From NCBI GenBank assembly GCA_910585545.1, contig CAJUFN010000020.1:1-40532 (forward strand): a DNA stretch of 40,532 nucleotides, in the 5' to 3' direction. Of the stretch, positions 26,891-35,616 are shown in pieces. The translations under genes were made by a program, and so were the position numbers. The first letter of the stretch is position 1. Every line of letters begins with the position of its first letter. The notes under the pieces are model-generated. The model was not told where the DNA came from. It worked only from the letters and a program-made list of their open reading frames with translations, and searched no databases. Source of the stretch: an uncultured Lachnospiraceae bacterium (GTDB taxonomy: Bacteria; Bacillota; Clostridia; Lachnospirales; Lachnospiraceae).

Positions 26891-27580
26891 ATGAACGGTC
26901 AATTTGATAAATCAGCACTTTCCCTACTCCTCAAACGGGCACTCGGAAACCGAACACAAAAAAGTTTCGCCAAAGATACTCAAATGAGCCAGGAGCATCT
27001 CTCCCGTTTAGTTACCCAGAAGCGTGAGACTCCGCCTACCATAGATACTTTAATGAAAATTGCCTTGAACTCCCAAAACAGGGTTGCTTTACCTGAGTTG
27101 CTCGCTGCCTGCGGTTATGATCCAAATACGGTGGCTGTTTCTGCTACTATCCAGCATATGATAGATGCGGTTACGCTTGCTTTGTCACATTTTCCATACA
27201 AATTTTCTGAGCATCCATGTGACGGCACTGACTTTTACCAAATGATATTGGATTTTTCAGACGGCCCTATTCACCGCTGGTATTTTCATTTTCTTCCAGA
27301 TAATACCTTTGCATCTGCCGACCATGCACTTGCTGCAAACCTTCTATATTTAATATCAAAGGAAATGGATTCCCATAGCAAGATAAGCTTTGTTACTTCT
27401 ATTCCTTTACTGTTTCATTACTATATGGAACACCGCCCCTACAATTTGGACTTAAACTTTTCTTTAATCCTGATTAACGAACATACTCTAGCGGTTTCAA
27501 AAGAAACTGTACTCCAGACCGCAAGCTCTCTACAAACAGATGCTTTAGACAGTTATACGTTCCCGTCAAACCCGGAATAA
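26891..27580 (+). CDS. XRE-family helix-turn-helix protein
   Basis: Residues about 8-65 form a Cro/CI-type helix-turn-helix (NRTQKSFAKDTQMSQEHLSRLVTQKRETPPTIDTLMKIA), followed by about 160 residues of unknown alpha/beta domain that may sense a signal or dimerise. CGGAGG precedes the ATG. It diverges from the Tn554-like operon and is the only plus-strand gene at this edge of the second element, so it may be that element's control gene. Its stop codon lies in the loop of its own terminator. Not a clear match to a named phage repressor. Confidence 0.8.
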   Translation: MNGQFDKSALSLLLKRALGNRTQKSFAKDTQMSQEHLSRLVTQKRETPPTIDTLMKIALNSQNRVALPELLAACGYDPNTVAVSATIQHMIDAVTLALSHFPYKFSEHPCDGTDFYQMILDFSDGPIHRWYFHFLPDNTFASADHALAANLLYLISKEMDSHSKISFVTSIPLLFHYYMEHRPYNLDLNFSLILINEHTLAVSKETVLQTASSLQTDALDSYTFPSNPE

Positions 27581-27592
27581 TTCCGGGTTTTT
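27568..27592 (+). terminator. Intrinsic terminator with the stop codon in its loop
   Basis: AAACCCGGAA (27568-27577) pairs with TTCCGGGTTT (27581-27590) and a T run follows. The 3-base loop is the TAA stop codon of the HTH gene itself. The following 27593-27827 holds nothing I can identify. Confidence 0.85.
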
Positions 27593-27827
27593 GTCTCTAT
27601 ATGCATATGTCAAAATCAGACTTCCGAAACATTTTTTATTTTAGGTATTCATCTACTTAAATAATAAGCAGGCTCTATCATCCAATTTTCTGTAAATATT
27701 TTTCATTTTTTGTAAGCTTTCCCCATTCTGTTTTTAATTTGGATACTTATAAACATACTTTTATCTATTTCCATTCATAAATGCCAAAAAGAACGGCCCA
27801 GCATAATGCCAGACCGCCAATCCTCTT

Positions 27828-28145
27828 TTATTCTATTTTACAAATCCAATCTTCCTCTACTTCCACTTCATTTTCCTGCAGATACTTTTCCACACACGGG
27901 CCGGACATACATAAGCACATATTGATTTCCTGGCGTCTCGTCACTCCATATTCCTTTTCAAACTGCCCGCACCATTGCTCCTGTATGTTAGGCGCAATCC
28001 GTATTTTCGTGCAGTCAAACCCATACCCTTCCTCTACCGGCATCTGAAATTCCTCTGCCACCTTCCTGTAAAAGGCTGCCAGATTCAAATTGGGATAGAA
28101 TGCATCAATCGTATCCTGCGTCACTTTCCGAATTCTTCTCTCCAT
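27828..28145 (-). CDS. Small conserved-looking protein of the mobile element, unknown function
   Basis: This 105-residue acidic protein has no membrane segment. Its central part (YGFDCTKIRIAPNIQEQWCGQFEKEYG) and cysteines in MCLCMSGPC give it a globular look. A strong AAGGAGGAG ribosome site is positioned before the ATG, which supports it as real. It is the most downstream gene of the long minus-strand series. I do not recognise a family. Confidence 0.6.
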   Translation of the reverse strand: MERRIRKVTQDTIDAFYPNLNLAAFYRKVAEEFQMPVEEGYGFDCTKIRIAPNIQEQWCGQFEKEYGVTRRQEINMCLCMSGPCVEKYLQENEVEVEEDWICKIE

Positions 28146-28199
28146 ATCTGTCTCCTCCTTGTTGATGGAATCATTACCTCTAAAGATGCAATCTATTCT

Positions 28200-28421
28200 T
28201 TATTCTTCCGTTGTTATAATGGTAAATGGTCTTCGGATCGGCATATCTGGCTCGCCGTCAAATGCATTATCCACTACAGAACGAAAATCCGGCTGATTGC
28301 TGCCTAATGTGGTATCCTTCCACATATGACCATACTGGTCTTTATAGACTGGACGCGACCAAAAGTCTGTACCAATCGGTTCCAGTTTTAAAGTATCTTT
28401 TTTTATTTCTGATGTATTCAT
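28200..28421 (-). CDS. Small protein of the mobile element, unknown function
   Basis: This 73-residue protein contains a compact motif (DFWSRPVYKDQYGHMWKDT) rich in aromatic and charged residues. Its ATG overlaps the stop of the preceding gene by 4 bases, indicating coupled translation, which is the main support that it is real. No domain recognised. Confidence 0.6.
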   Translation of the reverse strand: MNTSEIKKDTLKLEPIGTDFWSRPVYKDQYGHMWKDTTLGSNQPDFRSVVDNAFDGEPDMPIRRPFTIITTEE

Positions 28422-29128
28422 ATGGGATCTCCCTTCATTGAGCGTATGTCTCTGAAAAAGTCTAAGGCATCCAAAAATCCCTGCTGGTAAGCAACCCGCC
28501 CATATTCGGAAGCACTTGCATTACCCTCTTCTAGGGCATCATCAATCAGCTCCCATTGCTCATGTGTGAACATATCTTCGGTCAGCCGGTCAGCCTTTGC
28601 CTCTGCATTCTTCTTAGATTTCTGATATTCCCGGTCTTTCCGCAGCGTATCTTCCAAAGCTGTATCCAGCCTGCTTCGGATAAATTGTTGCAGGACTGTA
28701 TGTGGGATTTCAGGTTTCTTACCAGTATCTGCGGTTTTGGCAGACGCTGTATCCGAATCTATATCAGATACGGTATCTGCATTCTGTTCTTTCTGTATCT
28801 TATGATTATTGGAATCTGTGCTGCTTACAGTCTGATTCCTTTCCCGGCAGATGTTTTGGAACAGATCGGCGAGTAACAAGATTCCTGCCTGCAATCCCAG
28901 TTCCATATATACGCTAGCATTATCATTTACCAGCTCATTTGCTGCGGATAACAGCACAGAAGCTCCATCTTCACCATATTGTTTGGCAACCTTTTCGAAA
29001 ATCAAATCTGCATCATCCAGACGTGTTTCGTAACTACGGTCATCCTTGTCCGGAATCATTCCGTATAGCAGATAATCTGCCACTCCTTTTACCGTCGCCC
29101 TCTCAAATATTCTCTCTGCAAATTTCAT
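28418..29128 (-). CDS. Mobile-element protein, unknown function
   Basis: From the preferred ATG at 29128 (KFAERIFERATVKGVADYLLYG; AAAGGAA about 8 bases upstream) this protein has 236 residues; an open frame continues up to 29227 but the extra part overlaps the next gene upstream and lacks a good site. It has an N-terminal helical domain (residues 1-95), a low-complexity Ser/Thr/Asp linker (about 100-145) and a C-terminal helical part ending in EYGRVAYQQGFLDALDFF. The N- and C-terminal halves recall small DUF6809-like helical proteins, weakly. Function unknown. Confidence 0.6.
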   Translation of the reverse strand: MKFAERIFERATVKGVADYLLYGMIPDKDDRSYETRLDDADLIFEKVAKQYGEDGASVLLSAANELVNDNASVYMELGLQAGILLLADLFQNICRERNQTVSSTDSNNHKIQKEQNADTVSDIDSDTASAKTADTGKKPEIPHTVLQQFIRSRLDTALEDTLRKDREYQKSKKNAEAKADRLTEDMFTHEQWELIDDALEEGNASASEYGRVAYQQGFLDALDFFRDIRSMKGDPI

Positions 29129-29192
29129 AATCTTTTCCTTTCCGAAAAGAAAGGCATAGCATAAGTCATGCCTTCCTCTTCCTTTTCCTTCG

Positions 29193-30584
29193 CTAACAAG
29201 GTCCTCCTTCCGCACCGTGGAAAGCACCTGCTGGATACATCCATTGTCCCTTTACATAAACGGAATCTCTGGGAAATTCCCCTGTCACCAGGCTGTATAA
29301 TGCCTCCTGGTCGCCGTGATAGACACAGGACTTTGCACTGCCCACAAATGTATCTAAATCACAGTTATTATCCAAAGTAAACCCAAGGATCTCCTCGTCC
29401 TGTTTCAGCATTCCATAATCTTCCGGGTACAGTTCCCGGATGCCTGCAAACAGCGTCGGTGTAGAGAAGATGCACATGGCACAGCTGCAGCGGTTCCACC
29501 CGGCGCGGTAACAGGGATGTGGGTTGACCTTATGCCTCTTTAAGACCTCCCAGACATCCTTTTCTGAGTAATCAATAACAGGCCGCCACTGGTGCACGAT
29601 CCGGTGTGCCTTTGCTTCTGCATTTGTCCTGTGGACTTCCATCTCATTGTATTTACTCCGTCCGGCTGATTCCCCTCTGCGCTCTCCGGATACAATTAAC
29701 AGCCGGGTATCCTCTTTCGTCTTTTTCAGGCTCGCTGTCACGCTGTCCTGCACGGAAGCTTTCAGGCTTCCGCTGCACCAACGCCCCTGATGGGTTGTAC
29801 CCTTCGCCGGAAATTTCAGGCGCTTACCGCCTAGTTGTTCCAGACGCTCCAAGCTGTCAAGATTCCTTAATACCGTATCTGCCACCATAATCTTTAAGTA
29901 TGCAGAACACCAGCGCTTACTCAAATCTCCGGTCTTCATGGGAAATTTCATGCGGTATCCGAACTGTTCTAGCTGTTTCTCCATATCTTCCGCCGACTTT
30001 TTCTTAAGTTCCAGGCACTCCTTATATTTCTTTGACAGCGCACACTGCATAATTTCCTGTGTGTCCGGCTCCTGCCATTCAATCGGCTCGGATGCTCCGA
30101 TCCGGTATAATTCACCAAAGAAGCCGTTTTTGCGCCAGGACACTCGGAGCGGCACCTGTTCCGCTTCTGAAAAGGCATGGATATAACTGGAAGTACAGCG
30201 CCAGTCCATCTTCCTTTCTGGATGTCCGCCGTCGATATCATGATGCCAGAATTCAATCTTCTGTTTAGGCACACCAAGCTCTAGCAGCTTATAGTAACAG
30301 GCGATACTGTCTTTTCCTCCTGAAATCAGAAGGATGATCAAATCATAGCTTTCCAGCGGTAACAACTTTTCCAACCGAATGCTTTCCATATACTTTGAAT
30401 CCCTACGCCCTGGCACCCTCGGCTGGATTCTTTTTCCGGTTCCATACACAGGGGCGTCCGGTCTCCCATAGATGACCGGCGTATCCTTGGTGCAGTCGGC
30501 ATCCCGTATAAAATCCGGCTGGAATAAGGCAAGCTGCCCGTTGGACTGTTGGAAATACGTCTCCTTTTTCCTCAATGTATCCAC
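29193..30584 (-). CDS. PP-loop ATPase / PAPS-reductase-family protein with duplicated segment
   Basis: The PP-loop SGGKDS (residues 88-93) and the later SGERRGESAGRS mark the adenine-nucleotide alpha-hydrolase fold of the PAPS-reductase/DndC group. Cys358, 366, 368 and 371 (CYRAGWNRCSCAMC) probably bind an Fe-S cluster, as in DndC and IbrA-like proteins of mobile elements. An internal repeat, RWCSAYLK (224-231) and RWCSGSLK (268-275), is unusual. The start is GTG at 30584 with AGGA upstream. Near the N-terminus QLALF (17-21) looks like a beta-clamp-binding pentapeptide. True sulfate assimilation is unlikely: no partner genes occur nearby. A role in nucleic-acid thiolation is possible but not shown. 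Confidence 0.8.
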   Translation of the reverse strand: MDTLRKKETYFQQSNGQLALFQPDFIRDADCTKDTPVIYGRPDAPVYGTGKRIQPRVPGRRDSKYMESIRLEKLLPLESYDLIILLISGGKDSIACYYKLLELGVPKQKIEFWHHDIDGGHPERKMDWRCTSSYIHAFSEAEQVPLRVSWRKNGFFGELYRIGASEPIEWQEPDTQEIMQCALSKKYKECLELKKKSAEDMEKQLEQFGYRMKFPMKTGDLSKRWCSAYLKIMVADTVLRNLDSLERLEQLGGKRLKFPAKGTTHQGRWCSGSLKASVQDSVTASLKKTKEDTRLLIVSGERRGESAGRSKYNEMEVHRTNAEAKAHRIVHQWRPVIDYSEKDVWEVLKRHKVNPHPCYRAGWNRCSCAMCIFSTPTLFAGIRELYPEDYGMLKQDEEILGFTLDNNCDLDTFVGSAKSCVYHGDQEALYSLVTGEFPRDSVYVKGQWMYPAGAFHGAEGGPC

Positions 30585-30599
30585 CTCATTTCCTAAAAT

Positions 30600-30797
30600 T
30601 TACCCCAGGCAATCTTTCTTCACCAGAAGGGCTGTCTTTCTTTCCTTAGAAAAATTCGATTTCCCATTATAAATCCACATGCTCCCGCGCGGCGCGGTCA
30701 ATGCTCCCATAACCCGTCGCCACCCCGAAGGCATAGACGTATACAGCTCCACATCATTTTTTATTGCAAATTCTATAATCCGGTTAAATTCATCCAT
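30600..30797 (-). CDS. Small protein of the mobile element, unknown function
   Basis: This 65-residue basic protein begins DEFNRIIEFAIKNDVELYTSMPSGW and is preceded by GAGAGGA at good spacing. It lies just upstream of the PP-loop gene and just downstream of a terminator, so a transcript that reads past the terminator, or a local promoter, would be needed. No family recognised. Confidence 0.6.
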   Translation of the reverse strand: MDEFNRIIEFAIKNDVELYTSMPSGWRRVMGALTAPRGSMWIYNGKSNFSKERKTALLVKKDCLG

Positions 30798-30832
30798 AGC
30801 GTTCCTCTCTTGTAATTTTTTTGTGCTCTTTT

Positions 30833-30868
30833 AAAAAGAAAGACGGAATCAATGATCCGCCTTTCTTT
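30833..30868 (-). terminator. Intrinsic terminator after the DUF5688 gene
   Basis: On the minus strand a 13-base stem (plus-strand arms 30835-30847 and 30856-30868, one G-U pair) is followed by a T-rich tract. It lies about 70 bases past the DUF5688 stop and splits the long gene series. Confidence 0.75.
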
Positions 30869-30939
30869 CCGCCCCATATTCTAATTTTAAATCCAACTTT
30901 CTGATCGCCTAAAACAGTTTTTTCCTAAGTATTTTCTTT

Positions 30940-31944
30940 CTATGCTGCCGAAGACTCTTTTCCTGTGTAGAATTCTCCATTCATTATAAAAAAGGTACTT
31001 TTCTGATTTCGTCTTTCTGCATTTTCCAGTGTACCTTTTTTGCGGTCATAATACTGCACCTTATCAGATAATTGGTCGCATAACTCTACCTCGGCTTCAT
31101 TCACCTCTTTCACCATCTGCAATAATCCGGATACATCCATAATCCCTATCGGTACAAGCAGTGTTTCATGGATGGAAGATGGCAGCACATAAAAATCAGA
31201 ACCTATAATCTCCCCTGCCTGCTTCATAATATCTTTCTGGAGAATCATGGAAGCACCATTTGTCATATTTCTGTTCGTCAAACACAGCATAGGCGTTTCC
31301 GCCATTTCCGGATGCCATTTGGTTTTCCTGTCTAAAAGATTCCGGCTCCTTTCGCTTTCCGTCCTCACCGTACGCCAATAATCATCCATAGTGAAAAGAA
31401 ATGCCTGTTTTGCCCTCTCCGAAAGAAGTGCATCCTTATGAAGTTGCTTTAAGGTTACTTCCCACTTTTCCATCAGTTGTTTCGTAACAGGCATACTGAA
31501 AATTTTCTCCCTTTCTTCGCATAGTCTCACATAATAGACAGCCGCAAAATCTCCATGCACGGTGTAGATTTTATTCTCCAGCCATCCATGGTTTAATTCC
31601 GGGTCACAAAGCTTTATCATCAATCTGCCTTTTACCTTTTCATAATCGCTCGTGTAACTTAAATCCGCCAGGTATTCCAAATGATCATACTTCATCCGTA
31701 AATCAGCAATCTTTCTTACACAGATGTCCAGGTCATCCCCTTCCACGTAATCGCGGTAAGCCTCTTCTAAGGGGATGCATGGAAGAGAGGGTTCTTCCCG
31801 CCGCATAACCAAAAGAACCGGAACCTTTCTTCCATTCTCCTTCTCCTTCACCTCAATAAATACTTGCGCATCTTCAAAAGACGGCGGCAGATACCTCCTC
31901 ACATTCTCTATTACGTAATCATAAAATTCCTTTTTATTCTTCAT
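30940..31944 (-). CDS. DUF5688 family protein
   Basis: The 334-residue protein follows the DUF5688 pattern: an N-terminal YDYVIENVRRYLPPSFEDAQVFIEVKEKENG, a central helical segment, the conserved MLCLTNRNMTNGASMIL and the SDFYVLPSSIHETLLVP motif (about residues 225-265). Such proteins are common on mobile elements of Lachnospiraceae and Ruminococcaceae; the biochemical role is unknown. No membrane segments are present. Terminators and spacing suggest a transcription boundary after this gene. Confidence 0.8.
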   Translation of the reverse strand: MKNKKEFYDYVIENVRRYLPPSFEDAQVFIEVKEKENGRKVPVLLVMRREEPSLPCIPLEEAYRDYVEGDDLDICVRKIADLRMKYDHLEYLADLSYTSDYEKVKGRLMIKLCDPELNHGWLENKIYTVHGDFAAVYYVRLCEEREKIFSMPVTKQLMEKWEVTLKQLHKDALLSERAKQAFLFTMDDYWRTVRTESERSRNLLDRKTKWHPEMAETPMLCLTNRNMTNGASMILQKDIMKQAGEIIGSDFYVLPSSIHETLLVPIGIMDVSGLLQMVKEVNEAEVELCDQLSDKVQYYDRKKGTLENAERRNQKSTFFIMNGEFYTGKESSAA

Positions 31945-32047
31945 ACTGTCTACCTCTTTTCTTCATGTTCTGTTTTCAAGAAAAGGAAAACTTATCTTCC
32001 CGCCTTTCCTTTTCACACTTCATTCCCTTTTTAGGATTTCATGTATC

Positions 32048-32464
32048 CTAACAGTTTTTTGTAAATCCCTTCAGATACAGATTGTAATCATTCTCTCTCG
32101 TTATGAACCTGATCCAGTAGTCTGCAACATGGCCGTTCATAAAGAAATCATACTCATATTCGCTCACATAAGAAGCCGGGTGTTCCTTACAAAACTGTCT
32201 TAAGCGCTCCAGGTTGTCAAGCTGTGTCACCAGGCAGCGGTAAATATCCTGTGATTCCCGGTTGAACGCCTTCGTCCAGAGTTTGCCCCTGCAGGGGAAA
32301 TAACTCCCCTGCCATCCATTCTGGTTCCAATATGCGCGGATATGCCCGATCTGAGCATCTGGGTATTCCCCTGAGCTTAAGGAATCCGGAGCCTTGGAAC
32401 AATGTCTGAACACGTCAAGGAAATTGCAGGTCTCTTTCAGTTCAAACAGCATATTTTTACTCAT
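32048..32464 (-). CDS. Mobile-element protein, unknown function
   Basis: This 138-residue soluble protein is rich in aromatic residues and contains YWNQNGWQGSYFPCRGKLW and EYDFFMNGHVADYWIRFI, which look like a conserved globular domain. A ribosome site (AGAGGGA) lies before the ATG and the gene fits tightly between its neighbours. I do not recognise the family. The upstream neighbour is the winged-helix-like 104-residue gene and the downstream one is DUF5688. Confidence 0.6.
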   Translation of the reverse strand: MSKNMLFELKETCNFLDVFRHCSKAPDSLSSGEYPDAQIGHIRAYWNQNGWQGSYFPCRGKLWTKAFNRESQDIYRCLVTQLDNLERLRQFCKEHPASYVSEYEYDFFMNGHVADYWIRFITRENDYNLYLKGFTKNC

Positions 32465-32482
32465 ATAAAATTCCCTCTTTCT

Positions 32483-32797
32483 CTATGCGGCGTGGGTCTC
32501 TTTCTGCCTTCTGCCGTTTCCGGCAAGGCAATAGCCCGCGCCTGCCTCTGTCGTAATCTCTTCCAGTTCTTTTCGGCTCACCAGAACTGCAAGCTCATTT
32601 TTTACCACGCCTTCCAGAATCCGATCTCTCTCATATGGAAACGGGCAATACTTGTGATACTGCCCCTCCATCTTAAGATAAATCTCCTGAAAGGAAAGCG
32701 CCCCATTCTCTGCAAGCAGCCTTACTATTTCTTTTCTCATAGGAATCCGCTCTTTTCTTAATTTCAGCAGATACTCCTTCCCTGCCATCTCAACCAT
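32483..32797 (-). CDS. Small winged-helix-like protein
   Basis: This 104-residue basic protein contains MRKEIVRLLAENGALSFQEIYLKMEG and a following helix and strand pair, the arrangement of a winged-helix DNA-binding domain (about residues 20-80), so a regulator role is possible. An ATG with moderate ribosome site starts it. It lies 86 bases after the PcfJ gene stop on the same strand. A short CCCCATG/CATGGGG dyad in that gap lacks a T run. The fold call is from pattern only. Confidence 0.55.
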   Translation of the reverse strand: MVEMAGKEYLLKLRKERIPMRKEIVRLLAENGALSFQEIYLKMEGQYHKYCPFPYERDRILEGVVKNELAVLVSRKELEEITTEAGAGYCLAGNGRRQKETHAA

Positions 32798-32883
32798 ATC
32801 ATTTATTCCCCAACCTTTCTTTCCTTTATCCCCATGCCAGGATAACCTGACATGGGGAATCCTGCCTTCGGCTATCTTCCCTT

Positions 32884-35061
32884 CTATGCCGCTTCTTTTC
32901 CCGTATCCGGCAGCTCCATCAGATCCGCTTCCAGAACATCCGCAAGATACTGGCCTGCAAAAAGGCCGCCATTAATCTTCACTCTCTTTTTCCGCATTTC
33001 TGCATAGGATTCTATCCGGATCTCCCGGCTCTTTTCTGCCAGCGCGAAATCATCCCCGGTAAGCCTTTTCTGGACTACCTTCTGCCACTTCCGTAAAAAT
33101 GCAGAGGCTTTGTCAATATCCTTTTTCTGCCGGTCGTACTCTGTACGTTTCTGGCGTATCACGCCTCCCGGCTCCACCTCCAGCGTATAGTAAGGCTGAT
33201 CCGGCTGTTTCGTCTTCCTTAAGAACAGGATAAAGCTCTCCTGGTTATTGATCCGCTCAAAATATTCCTTCTTCTTATCAATGCAGTGGTGCAGCGCCTG
33301 TCCTTCCTCCAAGATATCCTTGACGGTTCTCGGAGCAAGGATCGTATAGGTCTTGTTCGAGTATTCATATTTTTCCTGCAGCCGTGGAAGGATGCCGTTG
33401 ATATACGGATACTCTTCTTCCAGTTCTCCCGCTGTTACCGATAACTGATTTTTCTGGATATACTCCACCAGTTCACCATGTCTCTGATACAGCTTGTTCG
33501 CCCGGTACACAATCGCATCATATACATTCATTTTGACACGCTTTGCCATAGACAGGTAATCCTCCCAGGTAACCAGAACCTGGCGGATACTGTCCTCACG
33601 CTTCCCTTTCTGACGCACAAGATAGTTCTTTACCTGAACGTAGCTCATCCTGTCATGAATAAACGCAAGGTCTTCTGGAAGTATACCATTTTCAATAAAC
33701 CAGCCGATTAAATCGTCAGGCAGGCAGAGATTCTCTTTCTTCTCCTGCTGGAGCCAATATAAAACATGGATATCGCCTTCTGCTTTTCGCAGCCTTTTCA
33801 ATCTGGCGTTATCAATTTCCAGCTTTTTTGCCAGCCCGCCTTTTACATTCCTCCATACTAATTTCTCCGGGCTTTCTACCAGCTCTTCTGTCAATTTCGG
33901 AAGTCCTGCCTTTAAAATCTGCTCCAATACTGGAATCTTCACCCATGCATTAAGATATTTATGGGGATCCAAGGCGGAACCATTCTGAATATACTGCACC
34001 AGCCCAGTCATTTTTAATTCTTTCCGGCCCAAAGCAGGCAGCGTCCTGGGATATACTTTTCCTCTCAGCGGCGCAGGAACATAATAGTAGTAATAATAAT
34101 ATCTATGGTAACTGCAGCCTTCCCCGGCAATCCAGCGGTCTCCCCTGTTTTTGAAATTACCATAGTAATAAGGTTCTTCATGGAAGCCGGCATCATAGAG
34201 AAAGCGTTTTGTTTCCAAACAGTATACTTCCGGATTCTGAAAGTCTCCTTTGTGAAGCGCCATGCGTACATTAAATCTCCTTAATATGATTCCGGATCCG
34301 CAGCGTTGGATCAGATAAGCCGTCTCTTCGTCTGTCAAAAAAGAGGGGGCTTTGTCCACAGACTTAAAGATAATCTTCTGCCCACATCTTTTGCAGACTC
34401 CCGGCTGATTATATTTCGGATTTTTAATCACCACAGTCTTCCCACAATGGGTGCAGTATCCTTCCGTCGCACCGCCTCTCTTATATTTGTAAAAAATATA
34501 ATGTTCCGTAACCGCATTCCTTAAAACCCACCGTTCCCAGTCTTTTGGCAATCCAGGCACCTGTTTCATGACTTCATCCCACACATCCGTTTTCTTTTTG
34601 TGACGGGCGATCAGCTGGCGTTCCCTTATTCCTTCCTGGTAATCCCGCAAATCCTTATAGGTTCCGTTCTCTGTTCCTAAATATCCGGAAATTATTTTCT
34701 CATCCTTCCTGCTGATATAAGTTTCCGGATTATACAGATATAGGATGCCGTCAAGATGATACAGCATGGATTCCCTCCATTTCCCACTGTCTGTCTCAAA
34801 GGTAATAAAATCGTCCGCCTTTTTATCAAAATACACCACGTACGACGGATGCCTGGCACCCGCTCGGACATATTCTGCATGATAAACCGAGACGATCAAA
34901 TATCCCTTTTCCACCTTTGCCCGTAAACACAGCTTGTAATAATATCTCTTTCCCGCTGTACTATGCAAAACCCAATCGTCAGAAATCTCTTTTTTTGCCA
35001 TTTTCCTCATATATGCCGTTAATTTGGCCGGCGTCAGTGTCATTAATTCTTTTTTCTTCAT
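32884..35061 (-). CDS. PcfJ-like protein
   Basis: This 725-residue protein has a zinc ribbon at Cys203, 206, 223 and 226 (CTHC...CKRC) in its first half. Near the C-terminus lies the PcfJ signature VKDILEEGQALHHCIDKKKEYFERI followed by SFILFLRK and YTLEVEPGG. PcfJ was named in the enterococcal conjugative plasmid pCF10 region; its role is not established, but the family marks conjugative and plasmid-like elements of Firmicutes. A run of seven tyrosines (321-327) is an oddity. Its gene follows DUF7666 and PcfK-like genes on the same strand, matching the usual PcfJ/PcfK pairing. Confidence 0.88.
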   Translation of the reverse strand: MKKKELMTLTPAKLTAYMRKMAKKEISDDWVLHSTAGKRYYYKLCLRAKVEKGYLIVSVYHAEYVRAGARHPSYVVYFDKKADDFITFETDSGKWRESMLYHLDGILYLYNPETYISRKDEKIISGYLGTENGTYKDLRDYQEGIRERQLIARHKKKTDVWDEVMKQVPGLPKDWERWVLRNAVTEHYIFYKYKRGGATEGYCTHCGKTVVIKNPKYNQPGVCKRCGQKIIFKSVDKAPSFLTDEETAYLIQRCGSGIILRRFNVRMALHKGDFQNPEVYCLETKRFLYDAGFHEEPYYYGNFKNRGDRWIAGEGCSYHRYYYYYYYVPAPLRGKVYPRTLPALGRKELKMTGLVQYIQNGSALDPHKYLNAWVKIPVLEQILKAGLPKLTEELVESPEKLVWRNVKGGLAKKLEIDNARLKRLRKAEGDIHVLYWLQQEKKENLCLPDDLIGWFIENGILPEDLAFIHDRMSYVQVKNYLVRQKGKREDSIRQVLVTWEDYLSMAKRVKMNVYDAIVYRANKLYQRHGELVEYIQKNQLSVTAGELEEEYPYINGILPRLQEKYEYSNKTYTILAPRTVKDILEEGQALHHCIDKKKEYFERINNQESFILFLRKTKQPDQPYYTLEVEPGGVIRQKRTEYDRQKKDIDKASAFLRKWQKVVQKRLTGDDFALAEKSREIRIESYAEMRKKRVKINGGLFAGQYLADVLEADLMELPDTGKEAA

Positions 35062-35082
35062 ACCTGCCTCTTTTCCTTCAAT

Positions 35083-35616
35083 TTAATACTTCCCATAAGC
35101 ATCATAAAATCTGTCTGAATGATAACGCTTCCCGTCAATCTTTATCAGCGCAATCTCTTCAATCTCCGGGCTGTCCTGTTCTTCCTTCAGGATTAACAGG
35201 AACTCTCCCTGTTTCCCTGCTGCTTTGGGATTTTTCCCGCGGACGATTCCAAATCCATTCCCGGCTGTACCTGTTTCCCTGCTTACCATAGCGTTACACC
35301 GGCGTTTCGGATGTTCCACCATGTAAACTGCCGCCTCAAAAAGCATCTGCTCCAGTGAAAGACGGCGGACTAGCCGCATTTCCGTACAGGATATCTTGCT
35401 GTCCACCGCGTCCTCATCCAAATCTCCGGCCGCATCCACCTCATAATAAACAGAGTTGCGCCAGTCAGGATAATAATGAAAGCAATCCAGCGGATTCTCC
35501 GCACAATGGAAACCATTCTGTACGCAGTTTGCCTCTTCCGTCCGGTTTATGCCATTCTCCCTGAATTGAAAGCCAAGGCAGGTCAGATCCTTACGGAACC
35601 CTTTAAACGCTTTCAT
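35083..35616 (-). CDS. DUF7666 domain protein
   Basis: The 177-residue protein begins MKAFKGFRKDLTCLGFQF and continues with CVQNGFHCAENPLDCFHYY and YYEVDAAGDL-like strands ending in DSKISCTEMRL. That is the beta-rich repeat-like domain named DUF7666, widespread in phages and plasmids, of unknown function. The gene overlaps the end of the PcfK-like gene by 14 bases, so it is co-translated. The C-terminal 50 residues are a separate segment. Confidence 0.8.
   Translation of the reverse strand: MKAFKGFRKDLTCLGFQFRENGINRTEEANCVQNGFHCAENPLDCFHYYPDWRNSVYYEVDAAGDLDEDAVDSKISCTEMRLVRRLSLEQMLFEAAVYMVEHPKRRCNAMVSRETGTAGNGFGIVRGKNPKAAGKQGEFLLILKEEQDSPEIEEIALIKIDGKRYHSDRFYDAYGKY

Noticed and set aside
29193..30584. 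Assimilatory PAPS reductase (cysH)
   Set aside because: No sulfate-pathway neighbours, atypical length, extra repeat and a DndC-like cysteine cluster argue against it.
32831..32856. CCCCATG/CATGGGG inverted repeat between PcfJ and the winged-helix gene as a terminator
   Set aside because: No T run on either side; retained only as a possible processing hairpin.
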